A stretch of 64,000 bases of DNA from Ischnura elegans (Eukaryota > Arthropoda > Insecta > Odonata > Coenagrionidae), in assembly GCF_921293095.1 (NCBI RefSeq), contig NC_060248.1, forward strand, positions 80,111,243-80,175,242, in the 5' to 3' direction. The notes below the pieces were generated by a model, which searched no databases, was not told the origin of the DNA, and worked only from the letters and a program-made list of their open reading frames with translations. Both the position numbers and the translations under genes were made by a program. Below are positions 49,410 to 60,075 of this stretch, piece after piece. Within the stretch, counting starts at the first letter, position 1. Each line of letters starts with the position of its first letter.

Positions 49410-49754
49410 TTGAGTGCGTTATGGTTCTGCCTTGCGCTACACCCTTTATCAAACCTCCTGAATAATGCACAATATGTAGTCAAAATAAAAGGAAAAGAAC
49501 CAAGATGCCATACTCTATCACATCTTTTCTCTATGTATGTAGGATCTAATAATAATCTAGATCAGTTAGTCCGTTTAACTGAAATATTTTCTAAGGATAT
49601 GAACAGGGCATTTGGAATAGATAAATGTAAAACTATCACAATAGTCCGAGGTAAAGTACAAAGGAATGATATTCCACTACAACATGGGCAAATAATAGAG
49701 GCCGTGGACGAGGTAGATACCTATAAATATCTAGGATTTCAACAAAGAAGATGA
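49410..49754 (+). pseudogene. Reverse-transcriptase palm/thumb remnant
   Basis: A 114-codon stretch after an in-frame stop. It retains an ALHPLSNLLNN segment (the motif-B neighbourhood), LVRLTEIFSKDM, and FGIDKCKTITI followed by VDTYKYLGF, typical of R2-type elements after the catalytic box. The box itself is deleted between CHTLSHLF and YVGSNNN. It stops at 49752-49754; later thumb sequence continues in broken frames. Confidence 0.75.
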
Positions 49755-50363
49755 CTAGACCTTGAGAAGAAACTTGTTCGCACTGAATTAAACAGCATAA
49801 ACCTCACTAATTCAATTAATACCTTTGCCATCCCTCTCCTGACATACTCCTTTGGTATAATCAAATAGCCACAAACAGATCTAGAGGACCTACAAAGAAA
49901 AATTCTGTCCCAAATGACAGAGAAAAAACATGCTGCATAAAAACTCGAGTGTAGAGAGGAGCACGTTGCCCAGAAAACTTAGTGGAAGGGGTATCGTAGA
50001 CTTCAAGAATCAGTACAACTCACAACTTTATTAACTACGGAAGTATGTTTTCAGCAAGAAATCTACCTCGGATATCCTGAAAACTATCTGCGACGTAGAT
50101 AATAAATACACACCGTTAAACCCATCTGACGAAATTACGCAAATCAGTGAAACCACTGTTATTTTAGACAGTAAAATGTCAATATGGAAAGGTAAATCCC
50201 TTCACGGAAGGCACCCTCATGCCCTGGAGGCCCCTGAAATCGATAAAAATGCATCGCACACATGGCTCAGGCATGGGCAACTCTTCCCAGACACAGAAGT
50301 ATTTATGATCGTAATACAAGATCAAAAAACTATGAAAATTATTTAATTAAAAACCCAAATTAA

Positions 50364-50953
50364 TTGGATGACAGACGCAGAAAATGTGGTAATGCCTCTG
50401 AGACGATACAGCACATCACAAGCGGATGCACTAACTTATCCCAAAAAGACTATCTGCACCGACACAATCAAATATGCAACATCATCGACCAGATATTAGC
50501 TCTAAAGTATAAACTCATAGAAAAGGCAGTTCCTTATTATAAATACACACCTAAAGTCATCCTTGAAAACGATAGGTGTAAGATTATTATGACCGATCAA
50601 TTATCACCGAGAAAACAGTCCATATCAATAGACCTGATCTAGTAGTGCAAGATAAAATTCACAATGAAACGTACTTGATAGACATTGCCGTACCTAATTC
50701 GCATAACATCACGACAGCCTGCACCGACAAAATGGAAAAGTATGAAAAACTTAAATATGAAATTAAGAGATTATGGAAATCAGATAAAGTACGCATATTA
50801 CCAATAATTATCCCTGCCATAGGAGTAGTGCCTCATTCAATTCATCAAGGTCTTAAAACTATTGGACTGCCGAAAAACTTGTTCATTACAGTACAAAAAG
50901 CAGAAATTTTAAATACATGTCGGATAGTAAGAAAATTTTTCAACACAAAGTAA
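50364..50953 (+). pseudogene. C-terminal zinc-finger and restriction-like endonuclease of the R2-type element
   Basis: Frame one (50364-50642) has C-G-N-A-S-E-T then HITSGC and DYLHRHNQ, the CCHC knuckle of R2-type proteins. Frame two (50643-50953) carries the continuation DLVVQDK, then YLIDIAVPNSHN, which fits the PD...D-x-x type nuclease core (a PDxx segment, then an acidic residue in a hydrophobic strand). A single frameshift near 50635 joins them. This nuclease cuts target DNA to prime reverse transcription. The end, LNTCRIVRKFFNTK, is followed by a stop. Confidence 0.8.
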
Positions 50954-51050
50954 AAAGACGAGAGTGCTTGGTGATACCCGTAACTCGCCTAAAACCAGTA
51001 AAAATGCTGTGAAAAAATTATTTAATGCAATAATTATATAATAATAATCT

Positions 51051-53189
51051 ACAGGGTATATTTGCTGATAAAGGAGAAATATTTTATAGGTATTCTGATA
51101 TTTATTTTAATTTAATACCCAATTTTGCTGTTTGTCGACATTATTTAATGAACTGTAAACCGCTGATGCTTCCGACCGATGTTCGGGCTGAAACAATGAG
51201 CGAATCAACAATAAATTGGCGTTTCATTAGGTGAAACTTTGAAATCCACGAGGCAATCATGTAGTACTTCTCGAATTTTCAGCGGGAAAAAAATCGCTAG
51301 AGAAGGATTTCAGGGTGAAAATCTGTAGTTCCACTTTCATCAGAGGAGCAGATTTTCTCGTAGCAGTATTTGCGAGTATTTAAAATTAGGTAAAATACCG
51401 ATAAAGCCGAGAATAAGATTCTTCCCTCACTAAGATGAGCTCGTTTTCAATCCCGCCGGTGTAATTCCTTCAGCGTTGGCAGTCCGTATCACCCTTCTCT
51501 CCCTCATCCACTTTTCTTCATCTTGACTCGGGATTTTTTGATGATCAAAGAGATGCCCGCTAAGCAGATGCATATTAATGACATCGAGGGTCTTTTTTAT
51601 CACCAGAGGACTTGCAGTCGAAGTCTCGAGTTGCGAAGAACTTAGCCGAAGTAGGGGTGTTGAACCAGGTCAAACGGTGCAAAAAAATTGAGGTTATGCA
51701 TGCAGGGATCAAGGTTAAGGGGTTAAGAGAAAAAAAAGGTGAAACTGAGGTGGGAGACCAAAGCGGAAACACACGGGATCGAGTTCTGTGTGACGCTGCA
51801 TTAATTAAAATTTTCCACGTCGTACCTCCATTGGCATTCAGCCTAGTGACGGCGAAAATGAGACACAGCATCAAAAGCGTGGGGTCGGCCATGGAAGACT
51901 TACGGCAAGGAAGAATGGGAGGGGTGGGAATAGCGAGAAAGCGGAAATGTTATCGGCCGGCTTTTGTGTTGTGTGTAGCGGCTCTCTGGAAGGGAGAATT
52001 GTTTTTTTTTTAATAACTCTTGTTTCTCTCGGTGCGACCTGGCGAAAACATTTTATGATCAATGTTATTATATTGCTGATTATTTTTGCTAATGAGATTT
52101 TCTAGAACTGGATCGGGAGAAATAAGTGAATGAAAAGGTATGGCATGCATTGCAGGTGAAATAGCCGAAGTATCTTGGCTACTAATTCCTGTGGAATAAA
52201 AGAAGGGCGTTTTGCGGATCATCTTGCAAAGAAAAGAAAAAATTTAACCAAGGATGATAATAATATATTTGAAAATATTGGAACGATTTTGAAGAGAGGA
52301 AATTTTCCAAAGTTTGTTATGACTGTTGATATGATCTGTTTATATTCTGGGTATAAAAATCCTACTTTCACGGTTGAAAAAAATTTTGATGCTATACAGT
52401 CGGGGCGAACATCGCTAGTATGAATTTTCAAAATACATTTTGAATATTCATAGTTGGAAATAAGTCGCTCATAAAATATTAACTATTATATACGTGTAAC
52501 ATTTAACTCGTTAGGAGCACTGTACGTGAGTTGTCTAAAATTGGACTCAATTTTACCAACACCTGAGTAGCTGATGATAATGCTTAAGAAACATGCAATC
52601 AAGTAGTATGTCCTTGAAGAACCGCTATCAAGTCCCTGTTGTACTTTTTTCCTCCTCAAATAAAAGATTTAAACAATGCTCGGCAAACAGTTTAGGGAGA
52701 GTTTTAGATCAGCAGGATAGTAAAAATATGTAAAATTTCTTTTGGAAAGGAAAGTGTGTAACAGAACTTGGAAACCCTATATTGGTGGAAATGTGATTTG
52801 CTTCGTCGGGAAGTTTTTGATATTGGACTAGGAGAAGTATGGACATGTTGAACCGAGAAGGAAGGAAGGATGACAATCTGGAAAATATTGGAAAAATGGC
52901 GGGAGTGTATAAAGAGTTGAGGTTCTGTAGGAGGCAGCGATATTGAATGTAGGCGATGAAAGGGAAAGACCAGTTGTAGTGTGTGGGGTGATCGGTTAGG
53001 AGAATGTGGGACTAGAAAGATGGGGGCTGGAATTTGAATGATGGAAAGGCCGTTTTGGTATTCTATTCGTTGACGCATTGAACCATCGTTTCGTGAAATG
53101 ACTTTAAGCCGTTCTCATATTTTTGTTTGAGCATAATTTTTCTGTTTAAGTTAAAACGAAATTTTAAAACCGATATCTTGATAGATTGA
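51051..53189. other. Non-coding stretch
   Basis: The overlapping frames 51575-52062 (both strands, up to 133 codons) cover a GC-richer patch but show no domain. Frames at 52175-52431 are open on both strands, and 52704-53078 (minus, 124 codons) is an oppositely-read purine-rich tract. No gene supported. Confidence 0.4.
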
Positions 53190-53845
53190 CAATTGAGGAT
53201 ACAATGGAGGATCACAGTTTTGAAAGAGTAAATGAATTTAAATACCTTGGTACCATAATCAACTCAAACAATAGTGAATCATATGAGATACGACGCAGTA
53301 TAATAGTATATACAAAAGACTCATTTTCATGTACGCCCTAAATGATCTGCTTACATAAAAAATGTTATCCATTAGAACCAAACTCATAATTTATAAAACC
53401 ATAATAAGACCAATCCTTCTCCTTAGAGCTGAATCATGGGTTACCGAAAAAACAACGGGAGATAAGTTAATTACCTTCGAAAATAAAGTGTTAAGGAAAG
53501 TTTTGGACCAACAAGAGAAAATGGAATTTGGAGAATAAAGCACAACAGGGAAATCAGGGACCTTTTTAACTCACCACACACGTTAGCTGAAGCTAAGAGC
53601 GGGAGATTGCTATGGGCAGGGTACATTATGCAAATAGAGCAAGATGCCCTATTGAAACAAGTGTGAGCAGAAAACCCTAATAGAATATGACCTCCAGGAT
53701 GACCGAAAAAATGGGAGGATGAGGTGTTGATTGATATGGGGGTAATGGGGGTCAGCAAGAAGGATGCAGAAGATAGGAAGAATTGGAGACAGACATTTGG
53801 TGAGACTAAATACCATCTAGGGTATAAATGGCCATGGGAGTAAGA
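53190..53845 (+). mobile_element. Non-LTR retrotransposon, C-terminal reverse-transcriptase remnant
   Basis: Broken frames read ERVNEFKYLGTIINS (near 53225), an RPILLLRAESWVT-like segment (near 53415, by frame change), then GRLLWAGYIMQIEQD (near 53610), KWEDEVLIDMGV (near 53715) and DRKNWRQTFGE (near 53780), ending in KWPWE and a stop at about 53840. This order (KYLG, RP-x-L-x-G-E-SW, GRL-W-GH-x-x-RM, RW-x-D, DR-x-W) is the C-terminal part common to many arthropod elements. Several stops and shifts show it is dead; the catalytic core is missing. Not the same family as the R2-like copy. Confidence 0.75.
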
Positions 53846-56209
53846 GGAAATAAGTATCTTGATGGTATTCCTTTGGCTATTATTTAAAATCACTCATTCT
53901 GATATCCTATTAAATCCTGCTAGATCAGTATTCGTTGCACGGATTTCATTGAAACCTACTTTAACCAATCTATCATTGAAAGTATATTCCAATGAAAGTT
54001 GAGCAAGGGAATTTCTTCCGGCGTAAAAAGTGATTTTAAGTTATATGATTATCGTAAATGGTAATGAATCTGTCAACATATATTTTTAAAATCTTATTGT
54101 CATGTTCTCAATTCCCAGGAACCCTAGTCACAGTGCCTACGTATTTTATACCATAGTAGTAATCATCATTATAATAACTGTGGTATTAATTTCCTCATCA
54201 ATTATCTTGAGGAATTTTCACGATTAACTACTTCCCTTGGTTCTTTCATGTTAGTACTCACGCAATCCTTAACCCCGTGTTCGACTAAACTTAAAAAATT
54301 TTAAACGGCACAGATTGTTTCATAATTCCGCAAAAAAACTTCGTGCGCGTAATTCATATCACTAGTTAGTCACGAAAGAATGATGTGATTGTGTTAGTGC
54401 GCAGCAACTAATTTTATCGTGTGGTTTATCGCCTCAATCCTAAAAGGCCATACCTTTCTTCGTAATTCCTACTTGAGACTCATTTTCATGACTGCGGCAT
54501 CCATTCATTCCGTAATACGGACCCGCAGTGTAAGCCTGCAGGAAACTTAACTTGCCGACAAGTCAAGTTCTCTATCTCAGTGGTGATGAAGTATTTGGAG
54601 TGAATACGTGCAAGTACCAACTTTTTTCTTCTTAGGAACCTATGCTGAGTTTTTTTTTGCCTCCCTCACGACCGTGATACAAAAACTCTTCAGTGGATTA
54701 TTTCATTGCTTTGTTTAATTACTACCTTATAAATCAACATAAATAGAGACTTCTTCACCGTAAATATTAAATGCAGTAGTCCCAAGTCGATAGATGTTCT
54801 AGAGGCCGTTTGTCCCATTTATCCAAGAATTTTCTCCAAACGGCGTTGAGGTAGATAAAATTTTCCATTATATCAGCAGCATTAAATCGCACATAATCGT
54901 TTAAGATTTTCAATCCAACTTTCAACGATAGTAATAGTAATCACACTGCCGAATTTGGTCACTAGCGACTTCAGGACCATCAAGTCTTTTTATGCAATTT
55001 ACTTTTTGGATAAATACATATATTCATGCCGTGGAAGTTGAAAATTTCATCCAGACGGCATTAACACCTTAGGGTAGGTAGGCGAAGACCGCCACGTAGG
55101 CTGGTATTGATAAATGCTCTAGCCATGTTTCTTACGTAATATAAATTAATATCGTCGCGTTTTTTACTTATTTTTTTCATTTTATGCTTTTTTAATTACA
55201 CAGAGTGAAAATATTGTATTTTTTCTATTATATAATATGGTGAGACCTTCATCACACTATCGCCACCGAGTAATCCGAACATTCAAGTCAATTGCGGTCC
55301 GAGAGTTTTATCGAAACCTTTAAGAATTATTTATTTCAGTCGGCGGTCAATAACTAAAAATATCCGCTTCACCCTCGGTATCACCGAAGAAAGATTATCT
55401 ACAAACATAGGTATATGTTGGAGGTGTTTCACAGCATTTAAGGTCAACATTAATATTGGATAACATTAATGGAGGAAAGGCAAATTGAGATGCCAACATA
55501 CATACTTGCATCCATTCAGCGAAATGAGTGAAAACTTCAAAAGCTTAGTTTACCATTGAGTGCGTATAGTTCCTAATTTTATTAGTAGTTACTTATCCTT
55601 CCTTAAGCAGTCCTCACACAGTCCCTCAGCAAAAGCAGGTTGTATAATAAAAAATATCAAAACTACGTAAATTTTTGCATGAATTGAAGGATGACCTTTA
55701 ATTCTAAAAATCACCCCTGCCCTGCTGCTGCTTTTCTTCATCGAAAGTGATTCTCTCGATAGCTTCACTCTTGGTAAATACCTACATTGAAGTGATACAG
55801 AAGGGATGTTGACTTGTAATCACACCAGCTTCACGAGGTCGTTATGCATTTTTCCATTGTGGCCGTAGTTTTGAATACCTCTCCTCTAATAATATTTTCA
55901 CTCTGCGACGCCTACAAAAGCACCAAATCTCGGGTTTTTTATATTTTAAAAGCTCTATGTAAACGGTTATTCATATTTCCTTCACATTATTTTGGTAGTG
56001 TAAATAGTGATCAACCTCATTGTTCTCCGCTGCGTTTCAAATTGTACTGAGACCTATTTTCTCGCCTCACCCTGTTATTTCTGTCCTCATGCTTAACAAG
56101 CAATTTCATTCTGGAAAATCCAATCCGGAACTGACACCATCAAGTACCAGAAATCTGACCAATTCTGAGGCACTTGACCAATTCCAGATACTGAACATAA
56201 TTTTACGAA
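53846..56209. other. Non-coding stretch
   Basis: AT-rich, no gene recognised. AAACGGCGTTGAGGTAG near 54838 and GACGGCATTAACACCTTAGG near 55053 are vaguely alike. The frame 55844-56050 contains no domain, and 56020-56220 runs into the tandem repeat that follows. Confidence 0.45.
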
Positions 56210-56438
56210 ATGCTATATAAGGAAATAGATTGAACTTAAAAAAATGCTATATAAGGAAATAGATTGAACTTAAAAAAAGCACACAAACAGCTGCGATAAA
56301 GGAGCTGACTTCATGCTTTTTAGTAAATAAATGATTGTTTGATACACCAAAATAATTGCAACAATGCCATAAAGGAGCCGACTTCACGCAATTTAGTAAA
56401 CTAATTATAGTTGATACACCAAATTAAATGCAAAAACG
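56210..56438. repeat. Two adjacent tandem duplications (34-bp and 73-bp units)
   Basis: ATGCTATATAAGGAAATAGA starts at 56210 and again at 56244 in two identical 34-bp units. Directly after, a 73-bp unit starting ATAAAGGAG(C/T) at 56296 recurs at 56369 with changes; both contain TTTAGTAAA and TTGATACACCAAA. The array leads into the Penelope-type copy B at 56472, whose family often has tandem and inverted terminal structures. Confidence 0.85.
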
Positions 56439-56471
56439 AGAAAATAAACAAATGAAACAACATTCTGGGGT

Positions 56472-56570
56472 CCTGAGTTTGAGCCCCGAGTCGGAGCTCG
56501 AAACGTCGGCTAATATGTGGTATGCGGCGGAAATCCCAAGAAACGTTTACCCCGCAGGGCATTTCATTCA
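56472..56570 (+). mobile_element. Penelope-type family, copy B, with hammerhead-like motif
   Basis: The motif at 56472-56510 reads CCTGAGTTTGAGC, loop CCCGAGTCGGA, GCTC and GAAACGTCGGC. Downstream, GGAAATCCCAAGAAACGTTT corresponds to GGAAACCCGAGAAGCTTTC in copy C, showing the same family. The core CTGAGTT departs from CTGANGA at two places, so ribozyme activity is not expected. The 66-codon frame across it (56428-56628) has no known domain. Confidence 0.52.
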
Positions 56571-57682
56571 CCACTTTGAGGTACGGACAGGGGGACTGCG
56601 TAGACGAGGTCCAGTTTCTTCCCCATGAAGGCTATCTGTTGCTACTTCGGTCTCATTTTAATCGATTTTCAAAAATGTCCGCGGCGCGGTGATGAGTGCA
56701 ATGTGATCCACTTTTTTTTTCCAATATTTTGCAGAATAATGTTTGTTATTGCGAAGAATAGCATTGTAAAGCTATGGCCTAGATCACATCATCATGTATA
56801 TAAATTTCGGTTGACACCCCTTATTATACCTCATTTCCCCGTAAAACTGGGGACATTTTGTCCATCAGCAACGCATGTGGCGACTTCAGTAAATCTATTT
56901 CACTGTGCGGTGAGTGACAACACATTTAGAGGCCGGCTTGAGGATCCTCTTTTGTAATATTCGTGGATACGGACCTGCGGCAGAACAGACTACCCTTGGG
57001 AAGATGTTTCGCCCGAGCATGTGGATGATTTGGTAATAGTCTTTATTTCGAATAGTCGCAGTGCATACATGTTCATTTTGTGTATGCAGAGTTGAAGTGC
57101 TCGAGTCGCAACGACCCCCGAAAATGATAGCGACGATTTACTATATCCTTTATCGCCTTCTAAACAGCCAATTACACGTCATCTGCATCTCTCGCTCTCT
57201 CTCGATTTTCTCACCCTTCCCTACAACCACTTTCGCCATAACACGTCTTTCGTTTCGCTGTGTACACAGCTTACCCTCGTCCTCTTCCTACTCATCTCTA
57301 AAGCGGCGTCCCGGAATCCCCACACCAATCCTCCCTCACCTTCTTTGCACTTGGGCTTTTGAGTTTCGTGTGTGCAAGCGCGCAAGGCTCTTCATTAGCA
57401 TTTCCTTCGCGCCCCATCTTCCTATCTGCATGAAAACGGGCATGATTGCTCGCGGTTATTAGGGAGTGAGCGGGAGAGATATTTTTAATAGTTCATTCAC
57501 ACTATTTATTCGTAGTAGAGTCGCTGTGATTTCTTGATTTGTTTTGAATTTAGTCAGAGGGTAAATAAATGCATGGAGGCGATACTTTTTTGAATTTCCG
57601 AGCGTTTAACATGGTGAATAAAATAACTTTGTGCTTCCCACAGAGCTCTATACGTCCCTTGATCGATTTAAACGACTGAGCG
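56571..57682. other. Non-coding stretch between Penelope-type copies
   Basis: Two frames of 110 and 133 codons (56625-56957, 57061-57462) show no reverse-transcriptase or GIY-YIG features that would link copies B and C into one element. The second is pyrimidine-rich. No gene recognised. Confidence 0.4.
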
Positions 57683-57839
57683 CAGTGGTGGATCTATGGG
57701 GGTGGGGTTAAGGGGGCGATTGCCCCCCACTTGAATATCCAATTCACACTAGATAGAATTGTAATTTTTTTCGGACCCCCACTACTGCTGGCAGGTTAAC
57801 CCCCGTTTAGCCCCCCCCCTTGTCCCTATTCCGCCACTG
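57683..57839. mobile_element. hAT MITE, 157 bp
   Basis: Ends CAGTGGTGGATCTATGGGGG at the left and, inverted, CAGTGGCGGAATAGGG at the right. The flanking octamers ACTGAGCG (57675-57682) and ATTGAGTG (57840-57847) agree at six of eight bases, a worn 8-bp target duplication. G- and C-rich subterminal tracts are typical of arthropod hAT MITEs. No coding capacity. Confidence 0.78.
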
Positions 57840-58054
57840 ATTGAGTGTCATTTTCAAAGGGAGGGGGAAGCTAACTGGCACAAATATATCATGCATAGGT
57901 TATATAAATATTGGTCGTATTAGCCCCCGCCGAAAAACCGGGGGCAAGACTAACTTCAGTAGCACGGTGATCTGAGCATATGCCCGGAAACCAAAAGGAC
58001 CATGGATGAAAGCTTCTCGGGTTTCCAACCGGGTCAGGGTCTGCATGGTGTAGG

Positions 58055-58092
58055 CCGACGTTTCGTTGGGAGACTTTCCCAACATCCTCAGG
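58055..58092 (-). ncRNA. Hammerhead-ribozyme-like motif, copy C left arm
   Basis: Exact inverted copy of 58118-58155 on the minus strand. A transcript of either strand through the palindrome would contain one sense motif and its antisense, which would normally pair with each other and mask the fold. Two separate transcripts, one from each arm, would be needed to form a sense dimer. Confidence 0.48.
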
Positions 58093-58117
58093 GCTGATGA
58101 TGTTGGGAATCATCAGC

Positions 58118-58155
58118 CCTGAGGATGTTGGGAAAGTCTCCCAACGAAACGTCGG
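58118..58155 (+). ncRNA. Hammerhead-ribozyme-like motif, copy C right arm
   Basis: Order: CTGAGGA (matches the invariant CTGANGA), one extra T, stem II GTTGGGA, loop AAGTC region, TCCCAAC, then GAAAC and GTC. The stem II strands are fully complementary. Stem III is absent within one molecule, but the self-complementary ACGT would allow two copies to pair, as described for small Penelope-associated hammerheads that act as dimers. Cleavage would fall after GTC. The extra T between core and stem II, also seen in copies A and B, is a departure from the textbook core; activity is untested. Confidence 0.5.
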
Positions 58156-58240
58156 CCTACACCATGCAGACCCTGACCCGGTTGGAAACCCGAGAAGCTT
58201 TCATCCACGCTATTCACCGGGAAAAGCTCAGATTCTTCAA

Positions 58241-59404
58241 AAGGACCATGCTTTGATTCTCAGTCTAGGTGAAAAATTTCCATGTGTTTTCGACCATCAT
58301 TCCCTATCCACGTCAAAACTGTATCATTGTTATGTGTGTGTTCCTGTCTCTTTGTTTCAACCTCTATCGGTCCTAAGGTTGTATACATGTGCACATAGAA
58401 AAAACTACAACTTTATAAATGGAGGCTCATAATTTTCGACAGCCATGAATACACACGACTTATTTCTACTACGTATATTTCCATTATTTCAATTCAAACT
58501 TTTGGGAATGTTTTTTTTGGCAAAGTTTGTTTTAATCTAATTTTGATAATTAACAATATTGAACTAAATTGAACGCATTGCGGCAGCTCGCAGAACAGTT
58601 TAGTGCCTATGCGTGTGAATAAGTTGACTCGGTAAAACGAAAACTTGCTGAAATACGTAATAAAAACAGGGTGATACTTGCTGCATAATTGACCGTATCG
58701 TGATACATGGTAGTCTGATGAATAAAATCATATTTGAAAAACAATAGGAAGGAATTACGGTCAAGGTAGGCCACGGATGGAGTGATTTAGGACGGAGAGG
58801 AAGTTAAATTAGTCAACATTAAGAGATTTGCTGGTCGGGGAATTGTGTGGAACGCTGCGGTAAACCTATCTTATGATTGCTGGCCCGTGATGATGACCAT
58901 ATGCTGGTTGTCTACACAATTGCCATTCTCATCGGAGAGCCCTTGAGAAATAGTTACCGCCACCGGATTTTTACCGCTACAGATGACGTGAAACATATTT
59001 TGGATGCTAGTAATGACCTGTTTTCGACTTCACGTCCTGCTGTATTCGCTGTTTGCGGAGAGAACAATGTATAAGCTACTGAAACAGCGTTCATGTAAAT
59101 AATGTCGTATGTTTCATATTCGGTGGGTCTAATCCTTTCCGCTTCTCGTTTATGATACGTATGCTTGGACTAATAATACTTGAGTAATAATCTCATTTGC
59201 ATATTTAAAAATTTAAACGGGACGTCGGAGAGAGGAATCAGTCCGCAGCAATTCGCAACAATGTATCAAGTGAACCTGGGGAATTTATTCCCTCGGCTAC
59301 AAAGTGAATCAAAGTTTATTTTTGACAGTTAAAATACCTCATTATAATATCATGTATTTTTAGTTTCTTTGTTCTCTGAGAGATACAACTTTGGATCGGG
59401 GATC
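58241..59404. other. Non-coding stretch
   Basis: No gene recognised. Frame 58877-59074 (65 codons) has no domain. Confidence 0.45.
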
Positions 59405-59710
59405 GGGTTGGTGCGATGTGTAGAGCCCCGGTGACCCGGCTTCCCACCACGTGGTTCTTGGTTCAAATCCCGGCTGTGGCGGAGATTTTACAGAGGCTAC
59501 CCGACCCCTGCTTGAGTGCTTTGCGGAGGGTACTTAAAGTATAAATCTTCGCTCGTCTTACGGGACGCTAAAACGTGGCCCCTTCGGAGCCTTTCTTTAA
59601 GAGCAAGCTAACTCCGACGCCGAATTTTAAACTTCCTTTCTTCCCAGCCCTTCCCTCAGGGCGCAAATGAGCAAAGCAATTGGTGGCCTCCTTCAAATAC
59701 CATGCCTTAA
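59405..59710 (+). repeat. tRNA-derived SINE
   Basis: A tRNA-like head contains GGTTCAAATCC (B box, 59460-59470) in a CCCGGCTGTGGCGGAG context, with a degenerate A-box region from about 59408 (GGTTGGTGCGATG). The body follows: GGCTACCCGACCC, GGGACGCTAAAACGTGGCCC, CCGACGCCG, CCCTTCCCTCAGGGCGCAAA and a tail ending CAAATACCATGCC. The body matches the fragment at 47457-47612 with many changes, so the family is old. No target duplication is clear. Confidence 0.62.
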
Positions 59711-60002
59711 CTGTAACTTTAAAATTTGCGAAACTTTTGAATGAAGGATTCTTTTATTTAGACGCTTTTGCTTAACTTGCTTCTTCTCCTCTTCTATTTC
59801 ATCGATTGAATTTTATAATTCATTTACAACCCACTGTTGGATCGACTTGAAATTTCAATACAGATCGCAAACAGATGGCAATTCATTCTTACACTAAATA
59901 TATGTTTTCAGAGAAATTATGAGCCATCTCTTTTGACAAAGAACATTCGTATTAATCGCTCATCTTCAGGATAACTATGAATGATTTAATTTTACATCAG
60001 GC

Positions 60003-60075
60003 GTCACCTGGCGCAAAGGATAACGCGTCCACCTAGCAGCCACGTGATTATAGGTTCGTATCCTGGAAAAGTCGG
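60003..60075 (+). pseudogene. tRNA-Arg-like pseudogene or SINE head
   Basis: TGGCGCAAAGGATAACGCGT matches the D-arm of insect and other animal tRNA-Arg genes, with an intact A box, and GATTATAGGTTCGTATCCT is close to their T-arm (B box with one change). The middle part, CCACCTAGCAGCCACG, cannot form a proper anticodon stem, and the acceptor ends do not pair well. A-rich sequence follows at 60130-60190, as behind retroposed copies. Confidence 0.6.

Larger units (their letters stand above)
48870..51050 (+). mobile_element. R2-type non-LTR retrotransposon, inactivated
   Basis: Reverse-transcriptase segments can be followed in order despite stops and shifts: a KFWYKKFTSYHKHL segment (near 48890), SKYRPITCLQTFYKIFTS (near 49040), YYKKAFDSVPHSW (near 49270), GIDKCKT (near 49615), VDTYKYLGF (near 49725), then the C-terminal zinc-finger and endonuclease region (50364-50953). 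In motif A the expected catalytic Asp is a Tyr (TAT, 49264-49266), and the YxDD motif is missing, with SMYVGSNNN in its place. In-frame stops lie at 49195-49197 and 49411-49413. A TAATAATAAT-type sequence near 51041 may mark the 3' end. It is a dead copy. Confidence 0.82.
57900..58240. mobile_element. Penelope-type family, copy C: perfect 99-bp palindrome
   Basis: 58003-58101 and 58109-58207 are exact inverted copies (99 of 99 bases) around a 7-base loop, GTTGGGA. Each arm, read outward, carries CTGAGGA, a GTTGGGA/TCCCAAC stem and GAAACGTC, then TACACCATGCAGACCCTGAC and a GGAAACCCGAGAAGC segment shared with copies A and B. Right of the palindrome CACCGGGAAAAGCTCAGAT matches copy A's continuation. 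The perfect match implies recent formation or ongoing gene conversion. Small frames over the arms are by-products. Penelope-like elements commonly have inverted terminal structure; no reverse transcriptase is seen here, so this is a terminal remnant. Confidence 0.75.

Noticed and set aside
57889..58432. Frames containing EDVGKVSQRNVGLHHADPDP on both strands
   Set aside because: Both are translations of the palindrome arms with the hammerhead-like motif; the repeated peptide reflects DNA symmetry.
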